Part shown: positions 11,963 to 23,690 of the stretch, piece after piece
Position numbering within the stretch: the first letter of the stretch is position 1
Layout: each line of letters opens with the position of its first letter
Assembly: GCF_018873765.1 (NCBI RefSeq)
Contig: NC_057919.1
Coordinates: forward strand, 65,404,984 to 65,468,983
Source: Telopea speciosissima
Lineage: Eukaryota > Streptophyta > Magnoliopsida > Proteales > Proteaceae
Direction: 5' to 3'
DNA length: 64,000 nt
The notes under the pieces: model-generated
What the model was told of the DNA's origin: nothing
What the model saw: only the letters and a program-made list of their open reading frames with translations
Databases searched by the model: none
Made by a program: the position numbers and the translations under genes

Positions 11963-12463
11963 ATGAGCGAAAAGATGGCTTTGGTAGGGGAAACTGTAGA
12001 GAACCGTGATGCTTTGGAAGTGGATTCGGATTCAAGGCTTCTGGATGCTCAGGGAGGTCCAACGGTGGCCATTGGAGATAACACACTGATTGAGAATGGT
12101 GGTGATGGGGGGAGGGTTGAGGATATTCAAAGAAATTCTTCTTGGCCAGAATCTTATGCTGCAGCAGTGGGAGGGGCTGTTCTTCCAAACATCAGTGCCT
12201 TACCGGATCCCATTTATGCTGGGAACATCATAAGGGTTATAATTCCTCAGGAACACTACGAGAAGAATCTCGCTAAATTCCGTTTCGCATTGATCGGTCG
12301 GGTCAACTTTCGTTTTGCATCCTTAGATGATCAAAGGAACTTTGCTAGTATAAATTGGAATCTAAAAGAAAGAATCGTCATTACTCCTTTGGGGAAGGGT
12401 TTTGTTGTTTTTCAATTCGTCTCGGAGAACGATATGACCTTAATCTGGAGGAGGAGTCCGTGA
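11963..12463 (+). pseudogene. L1 ORF1, DUF4283 (nucleic-acid-binding) domain, truncated
   Basis: This open frame of 166 codons starts at an ATG. Its second half (about residues 90-165) reads KFRFALIGRVNFRFASLDDQ then FQFVSENDMTLIWRRSP, which matches the DUF4283 pattern of plant L1 ORF1 proteins: an aromatic-rich beta structure followed by 'F.F.SE.D' and 'W.RSP'. In family members the frame continues after RSP into a zinc-knuckle region. Here it is cut exactly at the Copia boundary (about 12462), so the stop codon is supplied by the inserted element. The product would bind L1 RNA in a full element; here it is a remnant. Confidence 0.8.
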
Positions 12464-15400
12464 TAAGAATTAGCCACATGTAATAACTGTATTTGTATTA
12501 CTCAGTTATTCTCTCTCTGTGTTAGGAAATGAATCGCACTTTATTAAATGAGATCATCCACATATATATACATATCAGAGAGAGAGAGAGAGAGAGAGAA
12601 TAACTGAGTAATACAAATACAGTTATTACACGTGGCTAATCCTTATATATCACCCCCCTCAAGCGAAACAATGGTGAGCCAACAGTGAGCTTGCCCTTCA
12701 ACCAGGTAAAGCGTAGCCAAGAGAGGCTCTTGGTGAGTGCATCAGCAAGCTGATCCTTCGTAGAAACATAATGAACAGCCAACTGCTTTGTAGCAACCAC
12801 ATCCCGCATAAAGTGAAAGTCTATCTCAATGTGCTTCATACAGGCATGAAACACCGGCCGACAAATAGGTTGCACCAATATTGTCACAATGAATAACCGG
12901 CTAATGAGCAAGAAACACACCCAATTCTTGAAGAAGGGAGCGTAGCCAGACTATCTCAATAGCAGCAGCGGCCACAGCCCTATACTCAACCTCAGTGGAA
13001 GACCGAGAAACAGTCTTTTGCTTTTAGAACTCCAGGATATTAGGTTGGGTCCAAGATAAACAACATAAGCGAAGGTGGACTTGTGGTCATCTGGGCAACC
13101 AGCTCCATCAGTGTTCCCATACGCCTGAAGAACAAGGGAAGATGATCCTCGAAACAAAATACCATCCGTCAAAGTGTGCTTGAGGTAGCGTAAAACACGC
13201 TTGACAGTAGTCCAATGCAACTTTGTGGGGCAATGCATAAACTGTACCAGTTTATTTATGACAAAGCTAAGATCCGGTCGAGTTATAAGAAGGTACTGAA
13301 GGGCACCCACAACCAGTTGATACTTAGACTCATCAACAAGAGGAGCACCCGAATGCAAGGTGAGGGGCGGACTCGTGGCCATTGTTGTCGAAACCGACTT
13401 GGCCTCAAGTAATGTACTTACGTTGCGAAAGAAAAAATCCAGAGGAAGATCTAAAGACCTCGATGCCCAAGAAGTAGTTGAGGTCGCCTAAATCCTTTAG
13501 TGCAAACGTGGCCGAGAGAGCATCAATAAGAGATTGTATTGCTGAAGAAATACTGCCCATGATGAGAAGATCATCCACATAAATCAAACAATATAAAACC
13601 AGAGTACCATGACGATAGATGAATAAAGATGTATTGGTTTTGGATGCAACAAAACCATAGGCAAGTAGAAATTCCCGAAGCCGAGTATACCACGCTCTAG
13701 GAGCCTGTTTCAGCCATAGAGGGACTTATGCAGATTACATACATAGTCTGGACGGGCCGGATCTACAAAGCCCAGAGGTTGAATCATGTAGATGTCCTCG
13801 GTAAGAAAACCATTAAGGAATGCGTTATTGATGTCCAACTAATGCACCGGCCATTGCTGAGAAACCGCTAGGGAGAGAACCAACCGAATGGTAGCCAGTT
13901 TCACAACTGGACTAAAAGTTTTCGTATAATCTATCCTAGGGCGTTGATGAAACCCCTTTGCTACCAACCGGGCTTTATAACGTTCTATGGACCCATCTGA
14001 ATGATGTTTTATTCGAAAAACCCATTTGCACCCCCACGACATTCTGTTGGGCTATGGGTGCAACCAGCAACCAAGTACCATTGCGTAAGAGCGCATCAAA
14101 CTCATCATTCATTGCCAAACGACATTCTGGAGAGTACACAACCTGAGTATAACATGTTGGCTCCTCTCCTACCAAAGTAGTGGCAGTGAGATTCAATTGG
14201 CTCAGTGGCTTAAGAGACCCAGTACGAGAGCGTGTTGTCATTGGATGGTAGGAGGTAGGAGCCAAAGGTCTAGATGTAGGATCGTTCTGTGGGCCAGAAG
14301 CAACTGTAGAACCCTGGGGCAAAGAACTTGAAGCATCATAGACAAAGGAATTGGTGGGTGGGCTAGGCAGAGAGCCTTGGGCCGAAGTGCCTTATACTGA
14401 GGTAGCAGGCTGTAGGCCTTGCGCCAATGTATCAAGCCATGGGCTTTGTGCCAGTGGATCAGACTAGGGGCCTTACGCCAATGTATCAGGCCATTGGCCT
14501 TGGGCCAGTGGATCAGACCGGGAGCCATGCACCAATGTACCAGGCCATGGGCCTTGCGCCAGAGGAACAGACTGTGAGCCTTGCAGCAAAGCTCCAGGTA
14601 TTGGACAAGGCTGTGGAGCATGCATAAGTGTACTAGATCGTGGATCCGGGAGTGGATCAGGCAGAGGATCTGGGACACTAGCAGAACATGGCAACAAAAT
14701 AGGGGGAATAACAGTGCACCAAGAGTCAACGGTAGAGGAAAGGGCGGAAGGCTAGACAGAAAAATTCTGAAAAGGGAAAACATTTTCCACAAATAAAACA
14801 TGGCGACTGATGTAAAGCCTATTAGTAGTAGTGTCAAGGCATATATACCCCTTTTGCTAAAGGCTGTATCCCAGAAAAACACAGGGAAGAGAATGGGGTT
14901 CAAGTTTGTTATGATTATAAGGTCTGAACTAAAAATAGCACAGACAACCAAATGTTTTTAAAAAGTGCAATCTGGTTGTGTCCCAAAAAGACGGTGTAAA
15001 GGGTTATCAAGGTGAAGAAGTGTAGGGAGATGGTTAATGAGGTATATGCCTGTAAGAAAGGCATAAGACTAGTATGTAGAGGGTAGGTTGGAATGTAAAA
15101 GAAGAGCAAGACCAGCCTCCACAATGTGGCGATGCTTTCGCTCAGCCGCTCCATTTTGGGCCTGAGTATGAGGACAAGATATGCGGCGAGAGATGCCATG
15201 AGAACCCAAATAGGAATCCAATTTTTGAAACTCCCCTCCCCCATCAGTCTGAAGACATTTAATCTTGGAAGAAAAGAAGTTCCCAACAAGAAGTTTAAAC
15301 TCTGTAAAAATAGGCAACACATCAGATTTTCGAACAATAGGAAACAACCATCTATACTTGCTAGAGTCATCCACAAACAAGACATAGTACCGATACATGT

Positions 15401-16870
15401 CATGAGAGGTAACAGGGGTTGGACCCCAAACATCACAGCGTAAAAGTTCAAGTGCAGTAGTACGAACAGAAGGAGAAGAAACAAGAGACAGTCTGTGACT
15501 TTTAGAACAATTACATGCCTTACAAGAAGAGAGCAAAGAACCAGTAAGAGGCAAAGAAAATGCATTAACAACATGCTTGACAGTCTTAGAAGAGGGATGT
15601 CCAAGTCTAGAATGCTATCCATCAAGTCTAGAAGTTGTTATAGACAATCCTTGCCCATTGCCTACTATAATTTTTATGGGCCACAAAAGGGAGCACTAAG
15701 AGCAAGATTGCTCACATTTGCAGTTAAATGGTTATTAGAACCAGAATCTAACAGCCAAGTAGTAGAAGCACAAGAAGAATAACAAAGATTGTTACCAAGA
15801 AAGGCATGATTATAATGCTGAGGATAAAGTGAAGCAAAGTGTCCTTCATTCCCACAAATTTAACAAGAGGAACGAGCAGAGGAATTGGAAAATCCAGAAG
15901 TAGCACCAGACTGACCAGATTGAGGAGATCCAGATTTACCAGCAAAGCGCAAGCAGATTTGATCTTGATAACGAGAACCAGCAGTGGAATCTTGATAGTG
16001 ATTCTAATCTTCATAGCGTGGATTCTGCTGATTATCAGAAGATCGAGTGGTAGACTGGCCATTGTAGCGCTGATAAGAGCGACGATTGCCCCGGGATCGA
16101 TGAAACCGAGAAGCAACATAGCGTTTGTTGCTCTGAAACAGAACATTCTTGGAAGAGTCATTCTGTCCGGCTGTCGCCATATTCGCCGTGGAAACAGAAG
16201 AAAGAAAGTCATCAGACACAGATTGTAGAAAGTTCTCATGACTAAGCAACAGATCCGTTAGATCTACAAAGGAGACTGGCTCAGCGCGTAGAAGAATGGA
16301 GGTGGCAAAATCATAGTAATCAGATCCCAAGACACGAAGGGTATTCAACACCAGATCTTCATCACTGATAGGTTGATTGATGGCAACAAGCGCGTCAGCA
16401 ACAGAGCAAAGCTTAAGAAGGTAAGCACCAACAGAATTAGATCCCTTCTGCAAACGAAAGAGGTGTTCTTTTTCGATCCAGAACCCTAGTACGAGACGAC
16501 GGTGCGTATATCCGAGCAAGAGTCTACCAGGCGTGATGAGAAGTTGGAGAACCAACAACATGAGATACAACGGCCTCAGATAGAGAGGAGATGATCTATC
16601 TCAAGATGAGCTGATCCTGCCAATCCCAGAGCCCAGAGAGAGAGGATCCATTGGAGGATTCAATTGTCGGACGAGGATAACTGTCGTCAACGAAACCAAG
16701 CAGATCATAGCCTTTGAGAAGGGGCACAAACTGTGCATGCCAAAGAAGATAATTCGTAGAAGACAACTTCAGAGGAAGATGTGGAGAGGCATTGAGAGTC
16801 ACTAGAGAAGAGACATCACAAGCGGAGTTTACTGTGAAAGGAGAAGAGGCTGCCATGAATGAACAAGATA
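12462..16870 (-). mobile_element. Copia LTR retrotransposon fossil inserted in the L1
   Basis: Minus-strand Copia remains in normal order: gag (about 16870-16000, with the NYLLWHAQF motif), a zinc-knuckle trace near 15850, integrase (about 15550-15070, with TDGGGEF and NGAAERKHR), reverse transcriptase (about 14040-13400, with KARLVAKGF and YVDDLLI) and RNase H (about 13380-12640, with DQLADALTK). A short LTR of 133 bp (TGTTAGGA..TATATCA, 12520-12652) lies beside a purine-rich tract. About 50 bases of the LTR recur inverted at 12462-12512, so the left end is a hairpin. No LTR is seen at the right end, where L1 text resumes directly. The element is clearly broken, with many disruptions across all frames, and looks old. 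Ale-like lineage is possible but not established. Confidence 0.9.
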
Positions 16871-16914
16871 GATTCAACTTGGGTTCAACTATTGACTTCC
16901 AAGCAATGGTTGAT

Positions 16915-17114
16915 TCCTGCTCTTTGATTAGGATACCCCTTTCAGGGAAGTTTTTTTACTTGGTCAAATAACAAAAGAAGAGGTAATGTTGTTGCTATGC
17001 TTGATAGAAGTTCTTCCTGCTCTTTGATTAGGATACCCCTTTCAAGGAAGTTTTTTTACTTAGTCAAATAACAGAAGAAGAGGTAATGTTGTTGCTATGC
17101 TTGATAGAAGTTCT
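16915..17114 (+). repeat. 100-bp tandem duplication inside L1 ORF2
   Basis: The block beginning 'tcctgctctttgattagg' and ending 'gatagaagttc' is present twice head to tail with a period of exactly 100 bp and only a few differences. It duplicates the end of the L1 endonuclease region and itself shifts the frame, since 100 is not divisible by three. Confidence 0.92.
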
Positions 17115-18052
17115 TGCAATGATAGTTAATTGGTTATCTTTCTTCCAGGGAAATGCCCAACAGGTTCTGCAACGGATAGCCTCAAGCCATGCTCCCTGGT
17201 TGATCCAGTTTGACGCTATTCTCAAACCAAAAAATTGTCCATTTCATTTTCACAAGTTCTATATGGAGCACTTGGATTTTTTGCAAGTGGTCTCTTATGC
17301 GTGGCAGGAAGAGACGTAGGGAAATCCTATTTTCTGCTTGACCCGAAAATTTAAGCACCTAAAACCACTCCTTCGCTCTTGGGTGAGATCGACGTTTCCA
17401 AATTTTGAAACAGCTCTTGATGAAACAAAAAAATGTTTGGATGATATGCATAAAAGAATTGAAAGGGAGGGTTTGAATGATCGCTTGTTTAGCATGGAGG
17501 CAGATACGAAAAAAACCTATGTGAAGGTTCTAGAAAATCATGAAAAGCTGTGGGTAGAAAAATTGCGCATCAGGTAAATAACTACAGGAGATAGAAATTC
17601 TAAGTTTTTCCACCTCTCAAAATAAATGAGGGTGAAAATGCCATTAGATCTTTAAAGGAGGAGGATGGTTCGATTATCTCTAACCAGCCTCAGATTGCTT
17701 CTCATGTGGTGAGTTTTTAGGAGAATTTTCACAAAGCCTTTCCCTTGTTTGTTCACAATGAGATTCTTGATTGTATTCCCAAAGTGATGGATGAAGTGGA
17801 TTCTTTGGGTTTGGATGCTATTCCATCTAATGATGAAATTAAAAGTGCGGTTTGGGATTTAGCACTGATGGCTCCCCTGGCCCTGATGGCTTCCCATGAG
17901 CTCTTTTTCAAAAAGTGTTGGGAGATTGTGTCTGATGACTTCTACAAGGCTATTAAAATTTTCTTCATCTCGGGTTCCCTTTCCTCGAGAGGTGAATAGT
18001 TGTTTCACCCATCATGACCAATAATTTCAACTGCATCGGACTTGCATTGTGG

Positions 18053-18471
18053 CAGAAAAATATGTATATATATGGTCAATAAATAAAGTTGAGAAGGGAA
18101 AAACAGAAAATGTGATTTATTCTTAATAAGAATGGATTACAATCTATGATGGGGAGAAGATAAAAAAGAACTAGAGGAAGAGTGCAATGAGATGTCTCTC
18201 TCGTGTACCCAGATAGATGCCGAGAATACAAGACCCAAATCACCCAATAATGTAATTACAGAGAAGTAGAAGACAGACATAAAGAACTGAAATTAAGAAA
18301 AAAAATAAAGGAAATCACCCAATACAATCATACCATTAAAAAAAAAAAAAAAAAAATATTACAAAAAGAGAAAAGTACAGAGACCAATGGAGTGAGGTGA
18401 GAGTACATAGAACAGAGCAAGGAATGAATCAAAGAAACTTGAATTTCCTCATGCAACGATGCTCACAAGCC
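18053..18471. other. Spacer between L1 fragment and the NBS-LRR pseudogene
   Basis: AT-rich sequence with an A-tract near 18339-18358. As the region downstream of the minus-strand NBS-LRR frame it probably includes the former 3' UTR. No other feature is seen. Confidence 0.4.
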
Positions 18472-21413
18472 TCACAGAGAAGGTTGAATTTCCTCTTCCA
18501 TGACCTTGTAGCCTTCCCACCACTCTCCCCTCTCGATGACAAGTAACCTGTCCGTGTTTCGAATGTGGAGAGGATCCTTCTTTAACCTCGGACAGTTTCT
18601 CACTTCCACATATCCTATAAGGGGGCAATGCAAGGTGTGGTTGCTGCACAAGTCATGTAATGCTGGTAGGTCAATTAGCCATAAACTCTTCATTCTTGGG
18701 AACCGTGAGATGACTCCATGGATAATACTATTCTGCTCTCCCAACTCCGGCCCAACTTCTTCTTCTTCTTCTTCTGCTTCAATTATTACTTCCATTCTCT
18801 CACAATTCCTAACTTCAAGTCTCTCCAAGTTGTTGAACAGGCATGGCATTCCCTTGGCGAAGATCATCCTCAAGCTCTCGCATTGCTCAATTATTATCCA
18901 CCACAATTGACTAATTCAATTTTGAGGTTCGAGACTGGTACGACATACACTCTTCAATTTAGGCAATCTCGATAGGCGGAAAATGCAATAGGAATCTTGG
19001 TGGTAGACGTCCACTCCATCCAACACCACCTCCAAGTCTTCACAGTTAATTATTTCAGTTCTTACAGCACCAATGCGCACACATGTCACACCCAGGCAAT
19101 CATGAATAAATAAGGACTGTAAATTTTGGGATTCATTGAGAGGTTGGAGAGCGTCTTGTTTTAAGACATAACAAATTTTCAATTCCAAGCCCATAATCTT
19201 GTTGGCCAAAGGTTTGAACCAATCAGAAATAATGATACCTTGGAAGGAAATGGAAAGAGATGTTAAATAGGTCAACTGCGACAACTCCCCCACATCAATG
19301 ATGGGGTGAGAGTAAGTGGGGGTAGACCCACTACTCCCATCTCCTTCTTCATCTTCACCACTCACCCACCAATCTATTTTTGATGCTCCAAGCAATCTCA
19401 ATTCCTCCAACTTGTGCAAACGAGAAATTACCCCCACCGGAATAAAAACTTTCGAATGTGTCACATCCAAGTATCTTAAATTACTTACATCTCCTACGGA
19501 TTCAGATCCGATGATTTGCTGGTCTAACATCAAACAAGAATATAAATCCAAAACTTGGAGTCGTCGGAGCATTCCCAGGGGAGGCAATGATCTCAACCTG
19601 TACACCACAGTAGCCTAAGTACCCGAAGATTAACCAAACATGACAAGGAATCTGGGAGATATACCAAATTCTCCGAGTTAGAAAGATCAAGTACACTAAG
19701 ATGATCCATGTGTTGCAAGAAATTTATTTGGGGAATAGCAGAGAGGATCCTATTGTTCCTGAATAACAAAGTGGTTAGTTTTGGGCATGTCCCTCCCAAC
19801 TGCGGCAACTTCCTTATTTCGGTTTCTATTAATGAAATCCTTGTTGCATCTACCCACTCATGAGCCTGTGGTGCATCTTTAACTGATTCACCAGTCCTAA
19901 TCAAGAACTTGGGGATACTGCTACCAGACTCTGAAGATGTATTCCAAATTGCCAACTCTCTCATCATATCGTGCAATCTCACACACCCATACTCTCCATC
20001 TTCCAACATACAGGCAATTTTCAAGCTCTCAATTAGATCCTCACCTTTATTCCTAGCAGCTTTGAAACTCCCCAATTTATCTGCTAATCCCTCTCCAACG
20101 CAATAATCTAACACTTGGGTTTCCCCTCTCGCAGAGTAAATAGAGTACAAAGGGAAAAATGCGTTTCCCCCTATGTTGTAGTCTTCAGGGAAACAGGCAC
20201 AATAAAGAAATAGACTCCTAAGCATATCATTCTCCAAACTATCAAAACTGAATTTCAAAGGAACAAATACTTCATCTTTCATACCTCGGAGATCTATTGC
20301 TGATTGCTTCATTTCCCTTACCGCATTCTCCCACACTCCAACTCCACGTCGATTTGCCATTGCGCGAGCTACGGTGACAATTGCGAGAGGAAGACCCTTG
20401 CACCTTCCAACGATTTCTCAAGCGAATCGCTTTATCTCATCGTTAGCAACATGTTCCCCAGCTACTTTCACTAACAGCTCCCACGACTCGGATTCAGATA
20501 ATGGCTGCACTTTTATTGTTCTACTTGCACCCATATCAGTGCAAGTATCTTGACTCCGACTGATCACAAGAATTTTGCTTCCTTTGTTGTTTGGAGGCCG
20601 AGGGATTCCAACATCATCTAGCTTTAATTTGCACCACACATCATCTAAAATTAGAAGAAATTTCTTCTTCCTTAAGGCGTCCAACAGCTTCTCATTTGCA
20701 TCAGCCTCAATATCTTTATCATTTGATATAAGTAATCCGAGGTGCTTACCGATGCTGGTTTGGATACTTCGTATGTTGGGAGTGGCAGACACTGTGACCA
20801 TTATCACGGTGTCAAAACAAGAATTCTCTTTGAAGTAATTGTTTACTTGTTTGGCGAGAGTGGTTTTACCCACTCCCCCCATGCCATATACTCCAATGGT
20901 GCCAATTTCTGGATCATCTATGTAATCGAGCATTTGCTTCAGTATGAGTTGAGTTGATGGCTGATCCTCGATTATTGGTTCGGTTTGCATCTCTATCACT
21001 TTCTTTAGAGAAGGCTGCCTTGCCACAGCAAATTGTTCGTTGCACTTGTCATTCGCCTTTTGCTCGAGTGTGAAACACTTCTTGCTAAATTTGTAGCGTG
21101 ACCAGCAATTCACACACCAACCCCCTGCACACAACATGCCTTGATTATACTCCCTTTCTATGACTTTGGCTTCCTCTTCGATTTCATCGACCTCCTCGAA
21201 CCAATTGTTTGCTACGGCAGTCTTCACTTGTCCAGCATTTTCTTCTGCTTTTAGACTGATTTCCACATCCTTCCTCTTTGCCGTTAGTTTTTGAACTGCA
21301 GTTTTAAAGCCATTGACATTGTCATTGGACCTTATCAAGTATTTTATCTGTCGACCAAGGGGAGCTATCAGATATGTGTCAATAACACTTACGAATGGCC
21401 CAACGAAATCCAT
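18472..21413 (-). pseudogene. CC-NBS-LRR (RPS2-like) disease-resistance gene, disrupted
   Basis: The family consists of intracellular immune receptors that detect pathogen effectors and switch ADP/ATP in the NB-ARC domain. The start ATG (21411-21413) opens with the MDFVGPF-type N-terminus of RPS2-like proteins. Order: coiled coil (residues 25-100), P-loop GVYGMGGVGKTT (about 175), kinase-2 KKFLLILDDVW (about 250), RNBS-B KILVISRSQD, then GLPLAIVT, the RNBS-D-like LYCACFPEDY, an MHD-like VRLHDMM, and about 12 irregular LRRs ending at 18472. The length, about 980 codons without introns, is normal for the class. Lesions: an in-frame TGA at 20418-20420 just before GLPL (probably from CGA); a one-base loss near 19603 (WCYRLRS expected); and a TGA at 18916-18918 in the LRRs. 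The intact 5' frame could still give a 331-residue CC-NB fragment. Classification is firm; that it is dead is likely but assumes no assembly errors. Confidence 0.93.
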
Positions 21414-21604
21414 GAGAAAGAGGATGGAAAAATAGAAAAAGGATAATACAGAGCAAATGGGAATAAAGATTTGATGAAGATGAAGGAGAATTGAAAGTTT
21501 ACGTAGATCAAACTGAGAGAAGGAGTCGATGGAAAGGGCAGCAAGAAAAAAAAATAGTTAGTAGCTAGAATGAACCAAATTGAAGATGATGAGAGTGAAG
21601 ACAC

Positions 21605-21636
<32 letters not shown>

Positions 21637-21670
21637 TTTGAGACTGGATAATTGAGGCTTGAGAGAGGCC

Positions 21671-21680
21671 CTATAAATAG
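21671..21680 (-). promoter_or_regulatory. Candidate TATA box of the NBS-LRR pseudogene
   Basis: On the minus strand the site reads CTATTTATAG, about 258 bp upstream of the ATG, which leaves room for a 5' UTR of about 220 nt. It is the best TATA-like match in this upstream region. No experimental support exists. Confidence 0.4.
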
Positions 21681-22171
21681 CTAATTAGGAGGACATGATG
21701 ATTTTCATTGTAACATTATAAAAATGCCATACCAAGTTACCATGTCAGAATCGTACCAAAAAAGAACAAAGAAAAAGAAAAGGTTACAAAAAGCTCGTGT
21801 CATCGTAATCTAACACAGCTTTCCAACCCAATTACATCTATACTACAAAAAAAACAAAAACCCCATTACATTAAAGTTTTGTATAATTGGCATCTCTGTG
21901 ACAACTTTAACAAAAAACCATTCCAATGTTTCCACGTTGCACCAAAAAAACAAAAAAATGTTACCACGTCCCAAAAGCTCCTTTTCCAATCATATGCAAA
22001 GACTATTATCTTGGAAGTCCATTCGCCAATGGGATAGGGGACATCTTATCTTTTCCTTTGCTTTTTTGGAAAAGTAGAATGGGCAGCTTTTCTTTTAAAC
22101 AGCAGGCTTTCGTTGCTCTTTTCTTTTTTCTTTCTCTTTTTCTAGGCAAGACACACAAACAAAGAATCGTT
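21681..22171. other. Upstream region of the NBS-LRR pseudogene, no gene
   Basis: AT-rich DNA with A-tracts. Phrases such as 'cattacattaaagttttg' and 'ccatgtcagaatcgtacc' carry no recognisable coding or repeat signal. Confidence 0.35.
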
Positions 22172-22314
22172 ATCCTCTCCTCTTACGGCACGGTGCTGTA
22201 ACGCATCATACGGCAGATACAGAAGTCTTGTGCACCATGTGAGACCCACTGTGCCACATGACATCTGCAGCGCCACACGATGCATTACAGCACCGTGCTG
22301 TAACAGGAGAGGAT
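22172..22314. mobile_element. Fold-back MITE, copy 1
   Basis: The ends are ATCCTCTCCTCTTACGGC and, read in reverse, ATCCTCTCCTGTTACAGC, and the arms include 'acggtgctgtaacgcatc' against 'gatgcattacagcaccgt'. Nearly the whole 143 bp folds into one hairpin. Its ends resemble those of the copies at 38629, 41541, 48942 and 49825. Confidence 0.75.
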
Positions 22315-22400
22315 AAAATTCCACAAACAAAGGTCCTCAGTATTTCCTTGTCCAATGTCTTTTAAAGAGAACAAGATTTTCTGAACGATCATGTCTCCTT

Positions 22401-22643
22401 CATGGTTCTAAGTACCGGTATCGTATCGTCCATATCGGGTGATACATATCGATTTTACTAGTCGTCGATATCAATACCGTATCAATAGCATAGTACGGAT
22501 AAGGGGTAAAATGATCAAAAACTCGTTTTTTAAGAAAATTTAGGGGTATTTTTATCCGATACAGCCAATCTAGGCTGACACTCGATATCGTATCGGTTTT
22601 ATGGGTCGCCGATACCCTTCCGATACCGTGCACTAAAACCATG
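22401..22643. mobile_element. hAT-type MITE with perfect 8-bp TSD
   Basis: The element begins CATGGTTCTAAGTACCGG and ends (reverse) CATGGTTTTAGTGCACGG. It is flanked on both sides by GTCTCCTT (22393-22400 and 22644-22651), an exact 8-bp duplication typical of hAT. The interior repeats 'gatatcg/cgatatc' phrases in both orientations. It is 243 bp and non-coding. Confidence 0.9.
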
Positions 22644-22751
22644 GTCTCCTTGCTCACAAGTTAATTTTAGGGGAAAATATAGGGACACCCCCTCAACTAT
22701 GACCCGTTTTCATGTACACCCTTTTATCTTCAAAACCTTTTGAGTTACTTC

Positions 22752-22880
22752 ACAGTTAACTCATTGTTACCTTTTTTTTTTTTTTTTGGTGGAACTCACC
22801 GTTACCTAGCTAACACAGTTAACTCATTGTTACCTTTTTTTTTTTTTCTTCAGTGGAACTCACCGTTACCTAGCTAACAG
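22752..22880. repeat. Tandem duplication, about 64-bp unit
   Basis: The block 'acagttaactcattgttacc', a long T-tract, 'ggaactcaccgttacctagc' and 'taac' is present twice in a row, differing mainly in the length and purity of the T-tract. Confidence 0.85.
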
Positions 22881-23106
22881 AAAACATAGATTTATTAAAA
22901 TACCTTTTATACTTTAATATATTATAAAAAAAGACAAAACTATCCCAAGTCCTCCAACCCTTCCAGTTACCCCATTTCCCAAATCTCTCGTGAACCATAT
23001 TCATTTTTCCATCGGTTAACTTTCTAGTTTTGAGGATAAATCTCCATTTCAAAAGTAGAAAACACACTAATAAACAATTTATCTTAACTTCTAAATTAGG
23101 CCTTGA

Positions 23107-23250
23107 CATAGTTGTCATGGCGTCTAGGCGATCTTAGGCATTGGAAGAAGAAAAAAAGATTAACCAACAAGGCATCATCTATGGACAACCAATGTGCCTT
23201 CCCGAAAAGGGCTTTTGGACGCCTAGTGACGTCGCTTTGACAACTATATG
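23107..23250. mobile_element. hAT-type MITE (CATAGTTGTCA family), diverged
   Basis: Left end CATAGTTGTCATGGCGTC, right end in reverse CATATAGTTGTCAAAGCG. Flanks ggccttga and gatcttga share 6 of 8 bases. It is the same family as 36529-36652, whose TSD is clearer. Confidence 0.65.
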
Positions 23251-23257
23251 GATCTTG

Positions 23258-23690
23258 AAGTATATTGTTATTGGTGAAGCCAGATCTCAGTCCAGAAAGT
23301 GTTGTGGTGATTCTTTGGCAGGTCATTTCACCTTCGAAACGCGTCAGAATGGATCTTGAAGTATATTGTAGAGCTCATCCAGATCTTCGATTTGATATGT
23401 ATTTCGACCAATTTCAGTTTAGGTCCAAACCGGGTAGATTACAAAGAGGGGCATTTATGTTCTTTCTGAGGTTAGGGTTTTCTTATATATTATTGTTATC
23501 TCTTTGAGAGATGGTAGATAGAGTTTTGTATTTGTTTCACAAATTAGTTGATTCCTACTATCTCTCGGTCGTGGGCATAGCCTTCCTTCTTGGGGGTGAA
23601 CCACATAAATCTTGAGTTGTGCGTGTGCGTTTCTCTTTCTCTTTGTATTTTCTTCTGCAAATCGTCATTTTGGACTTTGTGTTCTTAACA
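23258..23690 (+). mobile_element. LTR fragment, probably Copia
   Basis: From 'gttattggtgaag' to 'gttcttaaca' this matches 49990-50281 in the same order: 'gatttgatatgta', 'accgggtag', 'agggttttctta', 'gggggtgaaccac', then 'tttctctttgt'. The phrase 'gggtgaaccacataaatctt' is common in plant Copia LTRs. No internal region or TSD was found, so it is probably a decayed solo LTR. Confidence 0.55.

Larger units (their letters stand above)
11641..18052 (+). mobile_element. Second L1-type LINE, interrupted by a Copia fossil
   Basis: Two blocks of one L1 in the same orientation flank the Copia element. The left block (about 11641-12461) has a 5' region and ORF1 with a DUF4283-like domain. The right block (about 16870-18052) has the end of the ORF2 endonuclease (STIDFQAMVDSCSLIRIPLSG), the linker and the start of the RT region (HEKLWVEKLRIR). 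The L1 text between mid-ORF1 and the endonuclease C-terminus is missing, so sequence was lost at the Copia junction. The right block carries a 100-bp internal tandem duplication and several stops and frame changes, and is cut off inside the RT. No 3' tail or TSD is seen. Both outer limits are approximate. Confidence 0.8.

Noticed and set aside
14238-14951. Long 237-codon minus-strand frame
   Set aside because: It overlaps the Copia pol region in another frame; its leucine- and histidine-rich repeats are a shadow of a low-complexity linker.
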